64,000 nt of DNA, taken from Adiantum capillus-veneris (lineage: Eukaryota; Streptophyta; Polypodiopsida; Polypodiales; Pteridaceae). The notes under the pieces are model-generated. The model made no database searches and was not told the DNA's origin. It worked only from the letters and a program-made list of their open reading frames with translations. The position numbers were made by a program, and so were the translations under genes. The DNA lies in contig CM043959.1 in NCBI GenBank assembly GCA_014529385.2, forward strand, positions 12,135,809 to 12,199,808, given 5' to 3'. Shown here in pieces: positions 48,391 through 59,869 of this stretch; position 1 is the stretch's first letter; every line of letters begins with the position of its first letter.

Positions 48391-48915
48391 CTAGACATCA
48401 AGTTCTTTCATTTCTTGCTTTGATAGTATGGACTTTAAAGCCCTAAGGTTACAAGTCATAGAAAATACAAGTCTGTGGACTCGAGAAGAAAGTGACTTGC
48501 AAGCACATATAGCCTCACCAACTTGTTTCCAAGGGCTATGTGTAAATGGTCCACTAAGTGTTGTTCTTTGTCGTGGGTAGATAAACATCTTATCATGAGG
48601 GAGATTGGTTATTAATAGAAGAAGCTTGATTTCATATTCTATGGCATGAGAACTAATAGTACAATAGCGATTGGGACCTAGTCCCAATTTCTCCCTCATC
48701 ATGGCCAGGCGAAGATTATTTAGAAGCTGTTCATGGCCCCAAAGAGTTACTTCAGTTATGTTGCATTGGGTCTTCCACATTTGTTGAGCTCCGGTTGTCC
48801 TTTTGGCAGAAAAAAGGAGGTGAACAAAGTGTTATAGCATGGCCTCCTTTTGTTCCATAGTTGCTTCTTTCATTTGCTTTTGGAAAATTTTGAGTACTTC
48901 CTCTTCTTGAGAGGT
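48391..48915 (-). CDS. Sense upstream ORF of element A, unknown protein
   Basis: It occupies the gag position between primer site and protease remnant. From ATG 48780 it is 129 codons; the frame reads upstream through LLFSAKRTTGAQQ, a TAA near 48834 and an apparently helical segment (LKIFQKQMKEATMEQKEAM). It resembles the antisense ORF at 44822-45268 but not ORF0 of elements B and G. No catalytic or zinc motif is visible. It may be a second-copy accessory gene, or a displaced gag-like domain. Confidence 0.5.
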
Positions 48916-49021
48916 CCACATCATCTGATAGATTTCATGCAATTTCAGAAGTTAATTTTCATTAACTCACTCCCTTCCTACAAGAGTCAGTTAAAACCTT
49001 TATCTGTCCAAGGACAAAAAC

Positions 49022-49038
49022 TGCACTTTGATACCACT
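49022..49038 (-). promoter_or_regulatory. Primer-binding site of element A
   Basis: On the minus strand AGTGGTATCAAAGTGCAG follows the LTR; one base differs from the usual TGGTATCAGAG. Confidence 0.8.
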
Positions 49039-51250
49039 TGTGAGGGCCATGCCCGGGGACCACCGGCTGTACCATCTCCATATGGATACACCGTGATCTC
49101 CGACATCCCTCCCGCTTGAGGCCGACGTCAAGACAAGACTCCTCCTGCTCTTCGATGCCAACTCAAGGGGGTGATAACATTCACTTTTTGTCGTATGGAT
49201 CCCTTAGCCCCAAAGAACCTTTTCTTACCGATCAAACCTACCAATCGAAGTCATCAGACTAACTTGGAACTCAACCTTCCAGAGTCAACTGGTGGGAGTT
49301 CTCTAATTCACCCTTGGTTCAAGGTCATTGAAGCTTTTTTCCCAGTTAGGACCGAGCACAGCCGTCAATGCATTCCCCTAAGGTGAGTGTATTATAATCT
49401 ACATGAATCCCTTAGTCCCTAGTTTTTTCCCCGCTCCGTAGATCGGATTCCCTTTTCCCCACTCTGGACTTAATTACTAAGACAACGTAAAATTGGGTTC
49501 AACTTTTCGGCCAGTAATTAACCCTCCGGAATCCGACTACCCACCGAACCATTTGATAAATGAACCTTCACAAGGTAGTACTATGATACTAGAAAACAAT
49601 ATTCCAATCATGGAAAACCAAGAATACATTTCAAGCATTTGAAAGCAGCATGCGAACTATTGCATACCCTCGCAAATGTGCATTTATCAGGTTGTTCCCA
49701 CCTTTTCCTTTATACAATACTTTTACTTCCTTTTCCCTTTAATATTAGTAATATTATCTAGTTATCTATCAAGCAGTCACATATACTTCTCTAGGCATAT
49801 CCCTATCCTCGTCCTAGGACCAGGGTATCTTGTCTCCTCTGCCACGTGAGAAGGCGGCACCTTTACACAGATTCCAATTTTTATTTTTCTTTATATTGTG
49901 TGGGAAAGGCTTCAAAAATAATCTACTTTAGGTTCTTTTTAAATCAATAATCCCAAGAAGAAAACAAAGTTCCGGCTGATGAGGATAATTGCGGAATAGT
50001 CCATGTAGGTTCCTAGCCTTTCCAAGGTTCCTTTTTCCCAAACAACTTGAAGAGTTCCTTAATTAAATCACATAGTCCTTCCTTATCATGATCCCTCCAT
50101 AGATCCTTTCTCCTTCCTCCTTTTCCAGTCGTCATTAGGCCTACCCGGACTAGGCCGATTTCCAGATGCATCTGCGGGTTATATCCACCTGCAGGGACAC
50201 ACTCCCATTCAATCCCATTTCTAGGGCAATGAATGAACCCTGAGCTCAAGCATAGACCAACGGTTATCAGTTCTAGCCAAAAGGGACCATCCCCCATTGT
50301 ATCCCACAGGTGAATACCTGTGCTGGCCTTTTTCCAAACATGTAGACAAGTTCACACTTAAATCTCTATGTTATGCTAGGGCTATCCACGTCAATCTTCT
50401 CCTAGTTTAAATTTTAGATTAAGCTCCTTGAGTTAGAAATGCTTGATTCCTAATTACTTTAAAGTTTCTATTCAAACAAGACCTTAAGAAAACATGGAAT
50501 CTCATGGAAGTTTCAGGTTTTGTCTCTACCTAAGTTTCAAGCTTGTAGGTTAAGAGAGAGAAGGTGAAGAGGGTAATGGTAATTTGGATTATGGTTATGG
50601 CTTCTCTTGAGGAGAGAAGTGTGTGTAGGGTGTGTATGAAGAAGGAGTATTAGTTATGGATTTCATAGCTCACTATCAAGCTTGCAATTTTAAAATGTGT
50701 AGAGAAATGAAGTGAAGTGAAGCATAGCAAAGTGTAGCGAAGTATTTAATGAGTAGGGAAGGCCTCCTTTAAAGCTTAATCTTGATAAGTTCCTTAACTT
50801 ATCGTGATAAGTTACTTTTACATATCTTGATATCCTTTCTTGCTTTTCAAAGCTTCTCCAACAAGCTACTTATACAAGAAGCTATTTTTTCTACAAGTGG
50901 CTTATGCAAGAAGCTATTCTTCCAACAAGTGGCTTCTTTAACAAGCTACTTTCAACAAGTGGATTTTTCAACAAGTTACTTTTTCACCTTACCCTATTCT
51001 TTCTTTGTTTACTTATGCAATTTTATTTTTCTTGAGATAAAACTAATATCCCATGCATTGGTTATATCCATGTTCCCATGGTGAAAATCGAAAGTGTTTC
51101 ATAGATAGCTTTGCATTGATTATATCCATGTTTCCATGGTTAAAATCGAAAGCGTCTCGTGGGTAGCTAGGGTGCTTTACTTGATCGTATTCGGAAAGTC
51201 GACGGCTTAGATATTTTAGCAAGAGTAAGGACTAAGAGGAGGACCTTACA
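49039..51250 (-). repeat. 5' LTR of element A
   Basis: 2,212 bp, TGTGAGGGCC...GGACCTTACA in plus orientation. It lacks about 640 bp present in the other LTR; the junction reads TTTCAAGCTTGTAGG, with AAG/TTCAAG shared at the breakpoints. It contains the unoccupied target of element B (TATGGATTTCATAGC). Confidence 0.92.
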
Positions 51251-51576
51251 TGTTCACTTTAAGTTCCTTTTGTGATTGCAGTTGGATGAGACCACATAAG
51301 CACCATTTGACTGTTGTTGACTGCCTTTGAGTTTCTTTTTGTGCTCTTGAAGAGAGTTTATTACATCTTCAATTTTAGGGATCGGTATTTATTTTTAAGA
51401 ACTATTACAATTTGGCCACAATTTGCACTGTACTGCTTTGAGAAGCACAATAATTTGGCCTTCATTATCTACAGGGCATTTTGTATATGTCAACTATGTG
51501 CAAATACTCTTGAACCATATCAAAAATTTGTGAAGGGGTACTCCATGAAATTGGAGAGTGACTCCACAATCAGTTT
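51251..51576 (-). mobile_element. Gag-only element C, 5'-truncated gag part
   Basis: The minus-strand continuation of C beyond element A. It matches 52230-52535 of C' in inverted orientation (for example AAAATTGAAGATGTAATAAA in both). It ends abruptly at 51576 against the start of C', so C lacks its 5' LTR and gag start. Confidence 0.75.
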
Positions 51577-52059
51577 GTAGAGCCATTGAAATTAACTGCT
51601 CTCAAGGATTAGACACTGTCCAATCACCCAGGTAAGACCTTCCTCTCACCACACACATGAGTGAACCATCATGGGAGAAAAGGGGATCAACGGCCATGGT
51701 TTTCACATGTGGCAGGGAAAAACCAAAGGCTATTTGATGCAAAAGCAATTATGCTTTGTCATTAAGCCACCAAATGACGATGACAAAGTGGAAACGCGAC
51801 AAAGCTTAGTGCGATTTGTAGAGCCATTAAAATTAGCTACTAATGAGGATTATACACTACCCAACCACTCAGGTAAGACCTTCCTCTCACCACACACATG
51901 AGTGCACCATCATGGGAGAAAAGGGGATCAATGGCCATGGTTTTCACATATGGCAAGAAAAAACCAAATGCTATTTGATGCGAAAGCAATTATGATCCAT
52001 CATTAAGCCACCAAATGACAATATAAAAGTGGAAACATGACGAGCTTAGTGCAATTTAC
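51577..52059 (+). repeat. 241-bp tandem duplication at the start of C'
   Basis: Two copies beginning GTAGAGCCATT at 51577 and 51818, about 90 percent alike, each including GGTAAGACCTTCCTCTCACC and GGGAGAAAAGGGGATCAA. The unit covers the upstream region and the first part of gag. Confidence 0.9.
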
Positions 52060-52774
52060 AGCTAAAGATGAGCAATCTCTTGGCATTCTGCTCACATCCC
52101 TTGATGACAACGTTGTGCATTATTTAGATGATTGCAGCATTTCACACGATGCATGGATAACTTTAGAGCATCATTTTGGTGCTATTGCCAAGAATTCTAA
52201 AAATACAACTTTATAGATTGCTTATGGATCTTGGAGAAGATCTTTCATCTCTAGCCAATAGGCTCAAAAGTACTTGCACACAATTGACACATATAAAATG
52301 CCATGTAGATAATGAAGACCAAATTGTTGTGCCTCTCAAAGCAGTACTAGATGCAAATTTTGGCCAAATTGTATAGTGTTTAAAGAGCAAGACCCAATCC
52401 CTAAAATTGAAGATGTAATAAACTCTCTTTAAGAGCACAAAAATAAACTCAATGACAATCAACAACAGTCAAACGGTGTTTATGTGGTCTCATCCAACTG
52501 TTACAACCACAATCATAAAAGGAACTTAAAGTGCACACATTGTGGAAAAACCAATCACCTTTCAAAGGATTGCTATGAAATCAACCCTTGTTGCATCTGT
52601 GGCAAAAAAAACCATTCTACAAAGTATTGCAAACTCAACAGTAAATCTTCACAGGTTACCAATCACAAAGAGAATTTCAAAGATCAAACAAAAGAAAAAA
52701 TCAACCTCACCTCTAGAAATTCGGACGAAGATAATGACAACAATATTGGCTTCGTTTATGATGATCTACTGTGA
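52030..52774 (+). pseudogene. Copia-type gag with two zinc knuckles (element C')
   Basis: A gag_2/UBN2-like frame: HDELSAIYSAKDEQSLGILL, DDCSISHDAWITLEHHFGA, then KIQLYRLLMDLGEDLSSLANR and VDNEDQIVVPLKAVL. Two adjacent CCHC knuckles follow, CTHCGKTNHLSKDC and CCICGKKNHSTKYC. The frame ends at 52772 with VYDDLL. Frame changes near 52120 and 52376 disrupt it. Double knuckles and the absence of pol suggest a non-autonomous family of its own. Confidence 0.85.
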
Positions 52775-52894
52775 ACATTCTCCCAATTGTACCTTACCCT
52801 CTATTTGTGCAAGGGGAGGCTTGTGTGTGCCTACACCCTGATGTTTTGTATGCCTACACCCTTTGTGTCTAGGGGAGGCAGCTTTGTGTTCAAG

Positions 52895-53160
52895 CACTAC
52901 AAGAGGTTGTGTGTACTTGTGACATTTTAGTGATTTGTATACTCCCCAGCGTCGGTAAGACACATCGTCGATATGGGAACGTCTCTATGAGAGTCTCTAT
53001 AATTGTCGTTATAGGCATCGCTATGGCCGTCTCTGTATAGCAACACATATAGCGACAACCATAGCGATTCTTACAGGCTACCTATAGTGACGTTCATAGC
53101 GACACTGCAAAGCCTTATATAGCAGCGTCAGAGAGTAAACGTTTTTAGTGACAGGGTGTC
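52895..53160 (-). repeat. Terminus and subterminal repeats of CACTA E
   Basis: Terminal CACTACAAGAGGTTGTGTG is shared with the reversed end of J. Degenerate TAGCGACG / CGTCGCTA words lie at 52970-53120. Confidence 0.85.
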
Positions 53161-54779
53161 ATAAAATCTAATATCTAATATCTAACCAACCCAAATGATT
53201 TTCTCATATTAAACTGATTACTTAATGTGGGAGAATAAATGGGAACAAGTGTTAAGATATAGACATGTGCTTATAGATCTATCTCAACACGGGGCCAATG
53301 GTAAAGGGGCCCAAATGAGATATGGTCTATCAAAGAGAAAGGCTAACAAATGGAGCATAAGACCTTAGGGTTAGCTTCATTGAAGACCTCCAATAATGTG
53401 TGTAAAAGGCCTTTGACCTTAAGTAAGCTAGGGCTGAGCTTGAGGCACGGGAACCCGACCCAGCTCGAGGTGCTTGTCCTGCTTGTGATGCTTGATGACT
53501 AAGGTGCTTGAGGTGCTTGAGATGCTTGAGGTGCTTAATTATTGAGATGCTTGAGGTGCTTGACATGCTTGAGATGCTAGGGTTGCACTTGAGGTGAGAA
53601 CCCAGCCCAAGCTTAAAGTGCTTATGAGCCAAGCTTGTGGTGGGAATTGGGCCTATACATGAGGGACTTAAGGTGTCAAAAAGTCAAATATTCAATCCCT
53701 ACAAGGAGGGGGCGATCCCTACATGAGGGGGGATGAGAGAGAACACCCGCACACTCACACAAGACATGCATGGTACAAAGAAAGCAAAAGGGACACTTGT
53801 CAAGTTCCTCCTCATGTTACCCTCATGGTGTGCTTGAAGCCTATTGGTTGGCCACCCAAGGGGTCCAATAATAATTTAGGAGATTTAATTAAATGATTTC
53901 GCATTTATCTAGCCCTCTCTCTCAAAGGGAAAAGGGGGACACTTGTCTCAAGGCTACCCTTGCTGCTTGTAATGCCTCCTGCTTGTGATTGGCTAGGCCT
54001 GGAGGGGTCCAATGAGCTTCAAGCATGAGCTACAAGGGGGGTCGACCCAAGCACTCTAGGGGGTTGCTTAGGGGGTATACTCACCCACACACACTCACAA
54101 ACACTCTCATTGTGTGCTATGCAAAGTGCAGGAGCTCCCTCTCCTTCTCCAAGCAAGTAGAGGTTGAGAGCCTACACCAACACTCTTGGATATGGAGTGC
54201 AAATCCAACCAAGAGCCATGCTTCAATGCTTAAGCTTGACATCTCCTTCTTCTTCATTACTATGCTATTATGTATGCTAGCAACAAGAGTTATGATAAGT
54301 GAGGAACTAATTCTTTCTCCTATGAAATGTTTCTTCTTCCTCTTCCCTACCCTCATTCCCTGCTAGCTCTATCCACCTTCGAAGGTGTTTGAGGTCTTGG
54401 GACTGAGGCTTGGGATAGTTAAAGCTTTTCTTCAAGTTTATGTTATGTTTGTGATGCATGAATCTTTCCATCTTCATTGCATCACCTAGGTCACAAGGAA
54501 CACAAAGAATGTATTGTAACAAGTCTCTCTTAATGGGAGAAATCATAATACAAATGCCTATTGGAGGGGGGACCGTCTCCATGTAAATCCGGTCCTCAAC
54601 TATTGTCATGTTCTCTAAATTATCTCTCTTGCAAAAGTATTGTTCATGCCAAGTTAGCTAATTGCTATGATTATGTTGCTATCTTCAATTATTTTCACCC
54701 GCTATGCTCACAAAGTCATTTCTCAAAAGTACTCTCATTAATTTCCGCTACTCTCAAATTAAATAGGCCAATTCCATTG
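53161..54779. other. Extra 1.6 kb in the 3' region of E, unidentified
   Basis: Element J has about 250 unrelated bp at the equivalent place. A nine-base tandem repeat (GGTGCTTGA / GATGCTTGA) lies at 53489-53583. Short frames at 54025-54366 and 54307-54609 show no recognisable domain. It could be captured host or foreign sequence. Confidence 0.5.
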
Positions 54780-54994
54780 ATGAAAGTAAACCAATGATAA
54801 TTGTACACATCATAGGCAAAATCACTTGATTGTTAAACATTGAAAATGTAATAGTGACAACACCATTGTCATTATTGAGAAAATATACATGGTTTTCCAA
54901 TAGTTACAAAAGGACGTATACACGTCATCTCATGATACATATGCTATGACAAAAGGAAAATAATGCTATCTAGCTACGGCTAGACTGATGTCAT

Positions 54995-56299
54995 CTAATC
55001 AGACATCTCATTGCGTCCGAGCGGCATATCTGTAGGATTCTACAAAAAAAGCCAATAAGACAGCCTTTTGTAAGTATAAATATATAATTTACAAAACAAT
55101 ACAACAAATAGAAAAGAGTAAACCCTAATACTAACCATGCCCCCGTGAGAACTCAGAATGTCAATCAGGGCATTTAAGCCCTTCCTGCTTGCGTACTCGC
55201 GCTCATACGGTGTGGAGTCATGTCCTGACATTGACCACTATCAAAACATACAAAGACTCCATTATGTTAGAATTTAAAAACCCCTAAACCCTAAACTATC
55301 AAACCTAAATAGCAATGCGAAAACACTTACAAAATCAGCCTCAAATGATGCCCACCCACCGCTCCCGAAGTGGTGTGAGCTTCCTGCCTCTACTCACACT
55401 TTGGCTGCCTCCTTTTGTTGCTTCCACTTGTCAGGATTCTTACGCGCTGCTTTCTTCGCATTCTTCCAATCTTCTTTGGACAGCCAATCTGGTCTGCTCC
55501 ACCCATGCTTTATTGCTTTTTGCACTTCAAAATGATTGTGCTTATAGTATTCATGCATTTGAACCTTCATCAGGTCTTCATTGAAGTGGTCATCCTGTGT
55601 TGAAACGGGAAACTTGTCATGCAGCATGCTGATGACTCTGTCTTTTAATTCACTTGGCACTTCACTCCAGGTGTTTAATATGTAGTGTCTAAATACCTGA
55701 GAGCAATGACCACGCATGCGCGAGATCACCTTCTTGCTTTCATCATCCAAGATGCTGCTGCTGAAGTCGACGGAGTAAGGCAATCCCTCTCACCGTTGAT
55801 GTGTGAACCTGGGTGTCTTGGCACGGGTCTCTAGTAGCGTGTCGATGGGGGTACGGACGTCAAGTGTCTCCACTGGATTCTGGGCCATGAAGCAAGGAGT
55901 GTCAAGACTGAGGTGACTCTCGGAGGAGTAGCTAGTGGTGTGTAGCTAGGAACAGCTGTCAGCCACGCAAAACTTGGAATAGATGGAAATGTCGTGGCTG
56001 GTGTGGGGGCAGGCAAAGAAGGGGAAGGTAAAGATCCTCGTCGAACATGAGGCGGTGTCGAGGCATCGGCAATGGAATCCCCACAACAACCGTTGTTGCC
56101 ACCACTAGAGCGTTGGTGCCTACACATGTGTGAAGATCATCTCGTCGATACCAAAGCTTCGGAGTATGCTGAATGCTCCCAAAATAGAGGGAGACGCTAA
56201 AGGAGTAGGAACACGTGATGGTGCTCCAGAGCGATGATGATCCTCGTACCACTGTCTCTGCTAGGGTGACAAAGAAGAAAGAAACTCATCATCATCCAT
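54995..56299 (-). pseudogene. CACTA second protein (Ptta/En/Spm-type), element E
   Basis: It starts at ATG 56299 (MDDDEFLSSLSP) and reads through a Pro/Ser-rich part to the conserved core YSVDFSSSILDDESKKVISR, FRHYILNTWSEVPSELKDR, HYNEDL-like and AIKHGWSRPDWLSKEDWK, then KWKQQKEAAK. Exon 1 ends at 55332 before GTAAGT. Exon 2 (55237-55136) includes TPYEREYASRKG; exon 3 (55039-54995) ends in TAG. Exon lengths 102 and 45 bp equal those of J. A few stops (for example after SLSP and before VEAGSSHH) and a frame change near 55800 make it inactive or nearly so. Confidence 0.8.
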
Positions 56300-56370
56300 A
56301 CCTGCATTAAACACACGAACATTTAATCTTAATATTGAATGAATGGAGAAGAAAACACGGACAAGTAGAG

Positions 56371-56392
56371 AGAGAGAGAGAGAGAGAGAGAG
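56371..56392. repeat. Short (GA)n microsatellite
   Basis: About 22 bp of GA in the region upstream of the Ptta gene of E. Confidence 0.9.
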
Positions 56393-56460
56393 GACTCGTA
56401 AAGGGGGAGGGATTCCTGTGTAGAGAGATTTTGTTGAAGTTCTTGTGAATTTGTAAAAGC

Positions 56461-56720
56461 ACTACACTCCGAGTGCGATGAAGACTGAATCTGCAATTGC
56501 GAAGGTGATCTGTCTCTGCTCATAGATGTTGCTTGCCCCACCACTATATCTAGTTGATCGGGTGAAAGAGACGCTAAGAAGCAGTAGTAGTGCTTCTTAG
56601 TGTCTCTTTCACCCGATCAACTAGATCTAGCGGTGGGCTGAGCAGCATCTATGAGCAGAGACCGATCAATTCCTTCGCGATTAGAGTTTCAGTCTCCATT
56701 GCACTCGGAGAACAGTGCTC
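56461..56720. repeat. Long inverted repeat (hairpin) inside CACTA E
   Basis: Arms 56511-56583 and 56591-56662 pair around a seven-base loop, almost perfectly over the inner 35 bp and at about 88 percent over 70 bp. With a small offset the pairing continues to about 56461 and 56720 (CACTCCGAGTGC / GCACTCGGAG). Both arms encode the same start, MSRDRS, when read outward. It therefore is an inverted duplication of an upstream exon or promoter, not a MITE with its own ends. Confidence 0.9.
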
Positions 56721-56884
56721 GTCATCCTTGCTTGTGAGAACATACCTAGAGCATACGTACTTGGAGTGGCGCAAAGACAATTAAATACAATGATGCAATG
56801 ACGCATATAGACAGGAATGGAAAAAAAGCTACGTGAATACAATATATATTATATAACGGAGCAAAATTGTTCAAATATAGTATT

Positions 56885-57700
56885 TATGGCTTTAAGAGGT
56901 CTCTCTCTCATCCTCGCATAGCTCATCATAAATTCCTATATCTATATAGAGCTCTCCATTTAGACAGATGTCATCCGTTTCATTTTGCAGATCCTCTGCA
57001 TGCACCCCACAGAGAGTAGCAGCTTGATTCTCGTCTGGCACCACCTCAATGGCTTTCGACTTAGCATCTTCTCCGATCTCCTCCATTGATGCCACCGTGA
57101 TTGGAACATGGTAGCCCTCATACATCCGTGCACTACGAGGGGCTACCTCTATGACGTACCACCAGCTTGATGCAGACTTTGTAGGATGCAATATCACCTG
57201 CTAGAGCCACATAGCTTACATGGGAGCTTCCAAGCACATAACTTCTAAAATTGGATGTTAAATATTTACATACTTACTTGTTCACAGTGCTCGAGTAGTA
57301 AGAAAGTGTCTCTTAGGTCAGTCCATTTCTTAGTTGAATCCACCTCAAGGAAACCAGACTCTCCTCTACACACAGTAGCGTTGCAACCCTCTATGATTAT
57401 CTTGAACGATTTCACTCAAACAAGTCGAAAAAAAATCCTCTATAATTGATCCTCAAAATCTCTTGTAGCGTGCCAAAGTAAGTGAGTTCTGCCACCACAG
57501 GATCTGCAGCAGAGGACCGTTGTCGACTAGGCTGTTCAAATTTTTCCATGATTCCACAATCTTGAGTAAAACGCTTTTTGTCGCTCCGTTCCACCCTAAA
57601 ATGTCGACCTTTACATCATGCTGATGTGTATGACTTATACTACAACCAACAAAGATTATGAGTGGCCGTTCAAACATCTACAAAGTCACTAGTCGGGCAT
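56885..57700 (-). pseudogene. DUF4216-like C-terminal part of CACTA transposase, element E
   Basis: Sequence such as YFGTLQEILRINYRGFFFDL, then GESGFLEVDSTKKWTDLRD and LLEHCEQV, resembles the DUF4216 domain found at the C-terminal side of tnp2-type transposases. The segment 57197-56892 (SSWWYVIEVAPRSARMYEG, ending in an Asp/Glu-rich stretch) is the probable tail. Intron-like gaps and frame changes separate the pieces. The match to DUF4216 is from memory of its pattern only. Confidence 0.6.
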
Positions 57701-58089
57701 TGCAAACTTACCTTGGTCGCGCAACCCCGAGAGTACTCCTACTCCTCCTCATTCACTTCTTCACCGCAGTGTTGTGGGAATTTCAATTGGTTGTGCAATC
57801 ATCTTAAGCTCATGAATGTTGGTAGGCTCTCCAGACCCACCGGATAATGCATCGGTGGTAGTCTTCCCCGTCTCCACTCGATTCATGCCCTTTGTCTCTC
57901 TTTCTTTGCATCCTCATATTGTAAAATCCACTTTTGCATCACTGGATTGTGAAGCATGCAAAATTGGTTGATTTTAGCCTCTAGATCTTCCCCATCATCT
58001 TCTTCCCAACACCGAGATTGCACATGAAAATCTCGAATATGCCCTCATCATCTATGGTTCGCCATAGAGTGTCCCGGGCTTTATCAAAT

Positions 58090-59720
58090 CCTTCTAGCCA
58101 CTCTCCAATGTAAACTAGGGACTCTGATACTAGTCAACCTTCTGCCATGCTACCCTCTGGACGTGCCTTCTGACGCACATATCCCTTGAGCGTTTTCAAG
58201 AAACGTTCTAAAAAGAACATTCATTTGGAATGTACTGTGCCAGCTATTTCCACCTCATCAACTATGTGAACAAGAAGATGCACCTGAATGGTTAGCATGG
58301 TAGTAGGAAAGTGTTTTTCAAACATGCACACAACCTCTGCAGTGTTTAGTTTGGCAAATGGTATGGAGTCTACATTGATCTCCTTTTGTGAGATCCATTG
58401 CACCAAGTTCGCAAGTTTGTAAATTGTGTTACGGACGTCAAGAGACAAACATCCCTGAATGGCCACCGGTAAAATAAGCTGCAAAACACATGTAGCAATG
58501 ATATTAAAGTCCACACACAAATTTGTTACAAGTTTCCCACTATGATATAATCCACTTCAAAAATACTTGACATATTTTATGCCAATCGTGTGACTTTGAA
58601 CCAGTAAGATTTCCTTCTTTAGTAAAACACGTTCAGAATGAGTGCATTACACCGGTGGGGGGTGCGCACATATTGAATGGTCTCTTTTACTTTGCATTCT
58701 TGGGCTCCTCTAAAAATCCACGACGCTTTAGGGAGTTTGATCGATCCATCGGATGCTGTTTGGGGCCAATATTGCTCCATATAATCCACATTTATAAGGT
58801 CAACCCTGGCTCCCAAAGTATCTTTCTTACCAATCAGATGGTCCCATGGCAGATTACCCACATTCTTGAATATGTGCATTGGATCGAGCAAGTGATTGAT
58901 CATGGGTCGGGGCCAATATGGTAACTCCTACCATAGAGAGAGTCTCTTCATCCCTGGAGGCAACCCGTCATTACACATCTCCTTCTGCTCTAACCATGCT
59001 TGTGCAGACATCCTCGGTGGCTCTCTTCCCAAAAAGCATTTGCGTAACACATGATTCTTTGGAAGACACACTTGATGACCTTCGTAGATTTTCTTCTTCA
59101 ATTAGGGCGCCCGACGTGCATTTAGTCTAGGTCCACATGTGGCACATGCTCTGTATCCGCTTGTTTGAAGCCCTGCATGTATACACATGACAATAGATAA
59201 GCTTGAGAAAAACCAAGATTTACAGTGTTTGAGTTTGAGTGTAAATCACCTGAGCATTCTGTTAATCCGGGATAGTCATGCATGGTCCACATTAAAATGC
59301 ATCTGATCAAAGCATTCCGTCGACCTGTGTGTTGGCTCATATCCACCACTTCTATGCCAATCCACAATTGTTGTACCTCTTCCAACAGTGGACGAAGATA
59401 CACATCATATTCTTCACTTTATACCACCCCAGCGCAATCAAGATTTTAGCCATAGGTGCCCCTTCTTGGTAGACAACCATGGGGGAATGTTGTAGTTGAC
59501 AATGACAACGGGCACACAATCTATATGTTTGTAGGATGCACAATCTGTAGGAATCTGTAGCACATGATCCGAAGATTTATTCTCCTCATGCCATGATGCT
59601 AGGGCAACCATGTACTTACATTCAAAGAAATGCTTGATGCGAGGAAGCAGAGGAAAATGTTGCAAAACCTTTTGTGAGGAAATGCATCATCAATGGCACA
59701 CATAGTTTCTATTGCAAGTG
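58090..59720 (-). pseudogene. tnp2-like transposase, second copy (with DUF4218-like end)
   Basis: Starts inside the family with LQHFPLLPRIKHFFECKYM and continues with IVDWHRSGG, HAGLQTSGYRACATC, the diagnostic NHLLDPMHIFKNVGNLPWDH and GKKDTLGARVDL. It then reads LILPVAIQGCLSLDVRN and the DUF4218-like VCMFEKHFPTTMLTIQVHLL, VDEVEIAGTV and RQKARPEGSMAEG. Many stops. It repeats the core already present at 59870-61400 but is only about half identical to it. Confidence 0.8.
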
Positions 59721-59869
59721 TTTAAGCAGCAGGGATAGAATCTGTTTCAATTTCATTGGAGCTCACAAATTTGGAAGAAAACACACAAGGATACCCTAAG
59801 TGCTATTTGAGATTATTATGTACATTAAAAAAAATATAGTCAAGTGGAGTCTTTTGGTGTACCTTACTG

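Larger units (their letters stand above)
31201..51250 (-). mobile_element. Chromodomain Gypsy retrotransposon A (hosts element B)
   Basis: A minus-strand element with LTRs 49039-51250 and 31201-33490 plus 43918-44512, the latter split by element B. The flanking copies TGTGC (31196-31200) and TGTTC (51251-51255) are a 5-bp target duplication with one change. The interior (44513-49038) has decayed integrase, chromodomain, RNase H, part of RT and protease, no gag, and two related unknown ORFs in opposite orientation. Confidence 0.9.
51577..52894 (+). mobile_element. Gag-only element C', partial
   Basis: A plus-strand copy related to C, interrupted on the right by CACTA E at 52895. The left boundary abuts C head to head. 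Only gag is present. Confidence 0.75.

Noticed and set aside
57412-57847. Plus-strand frames in the CACTA transposase region
   Set aside because: The minus-strand reading matches DUF4216-like sequence, and the plus frames match nothing.
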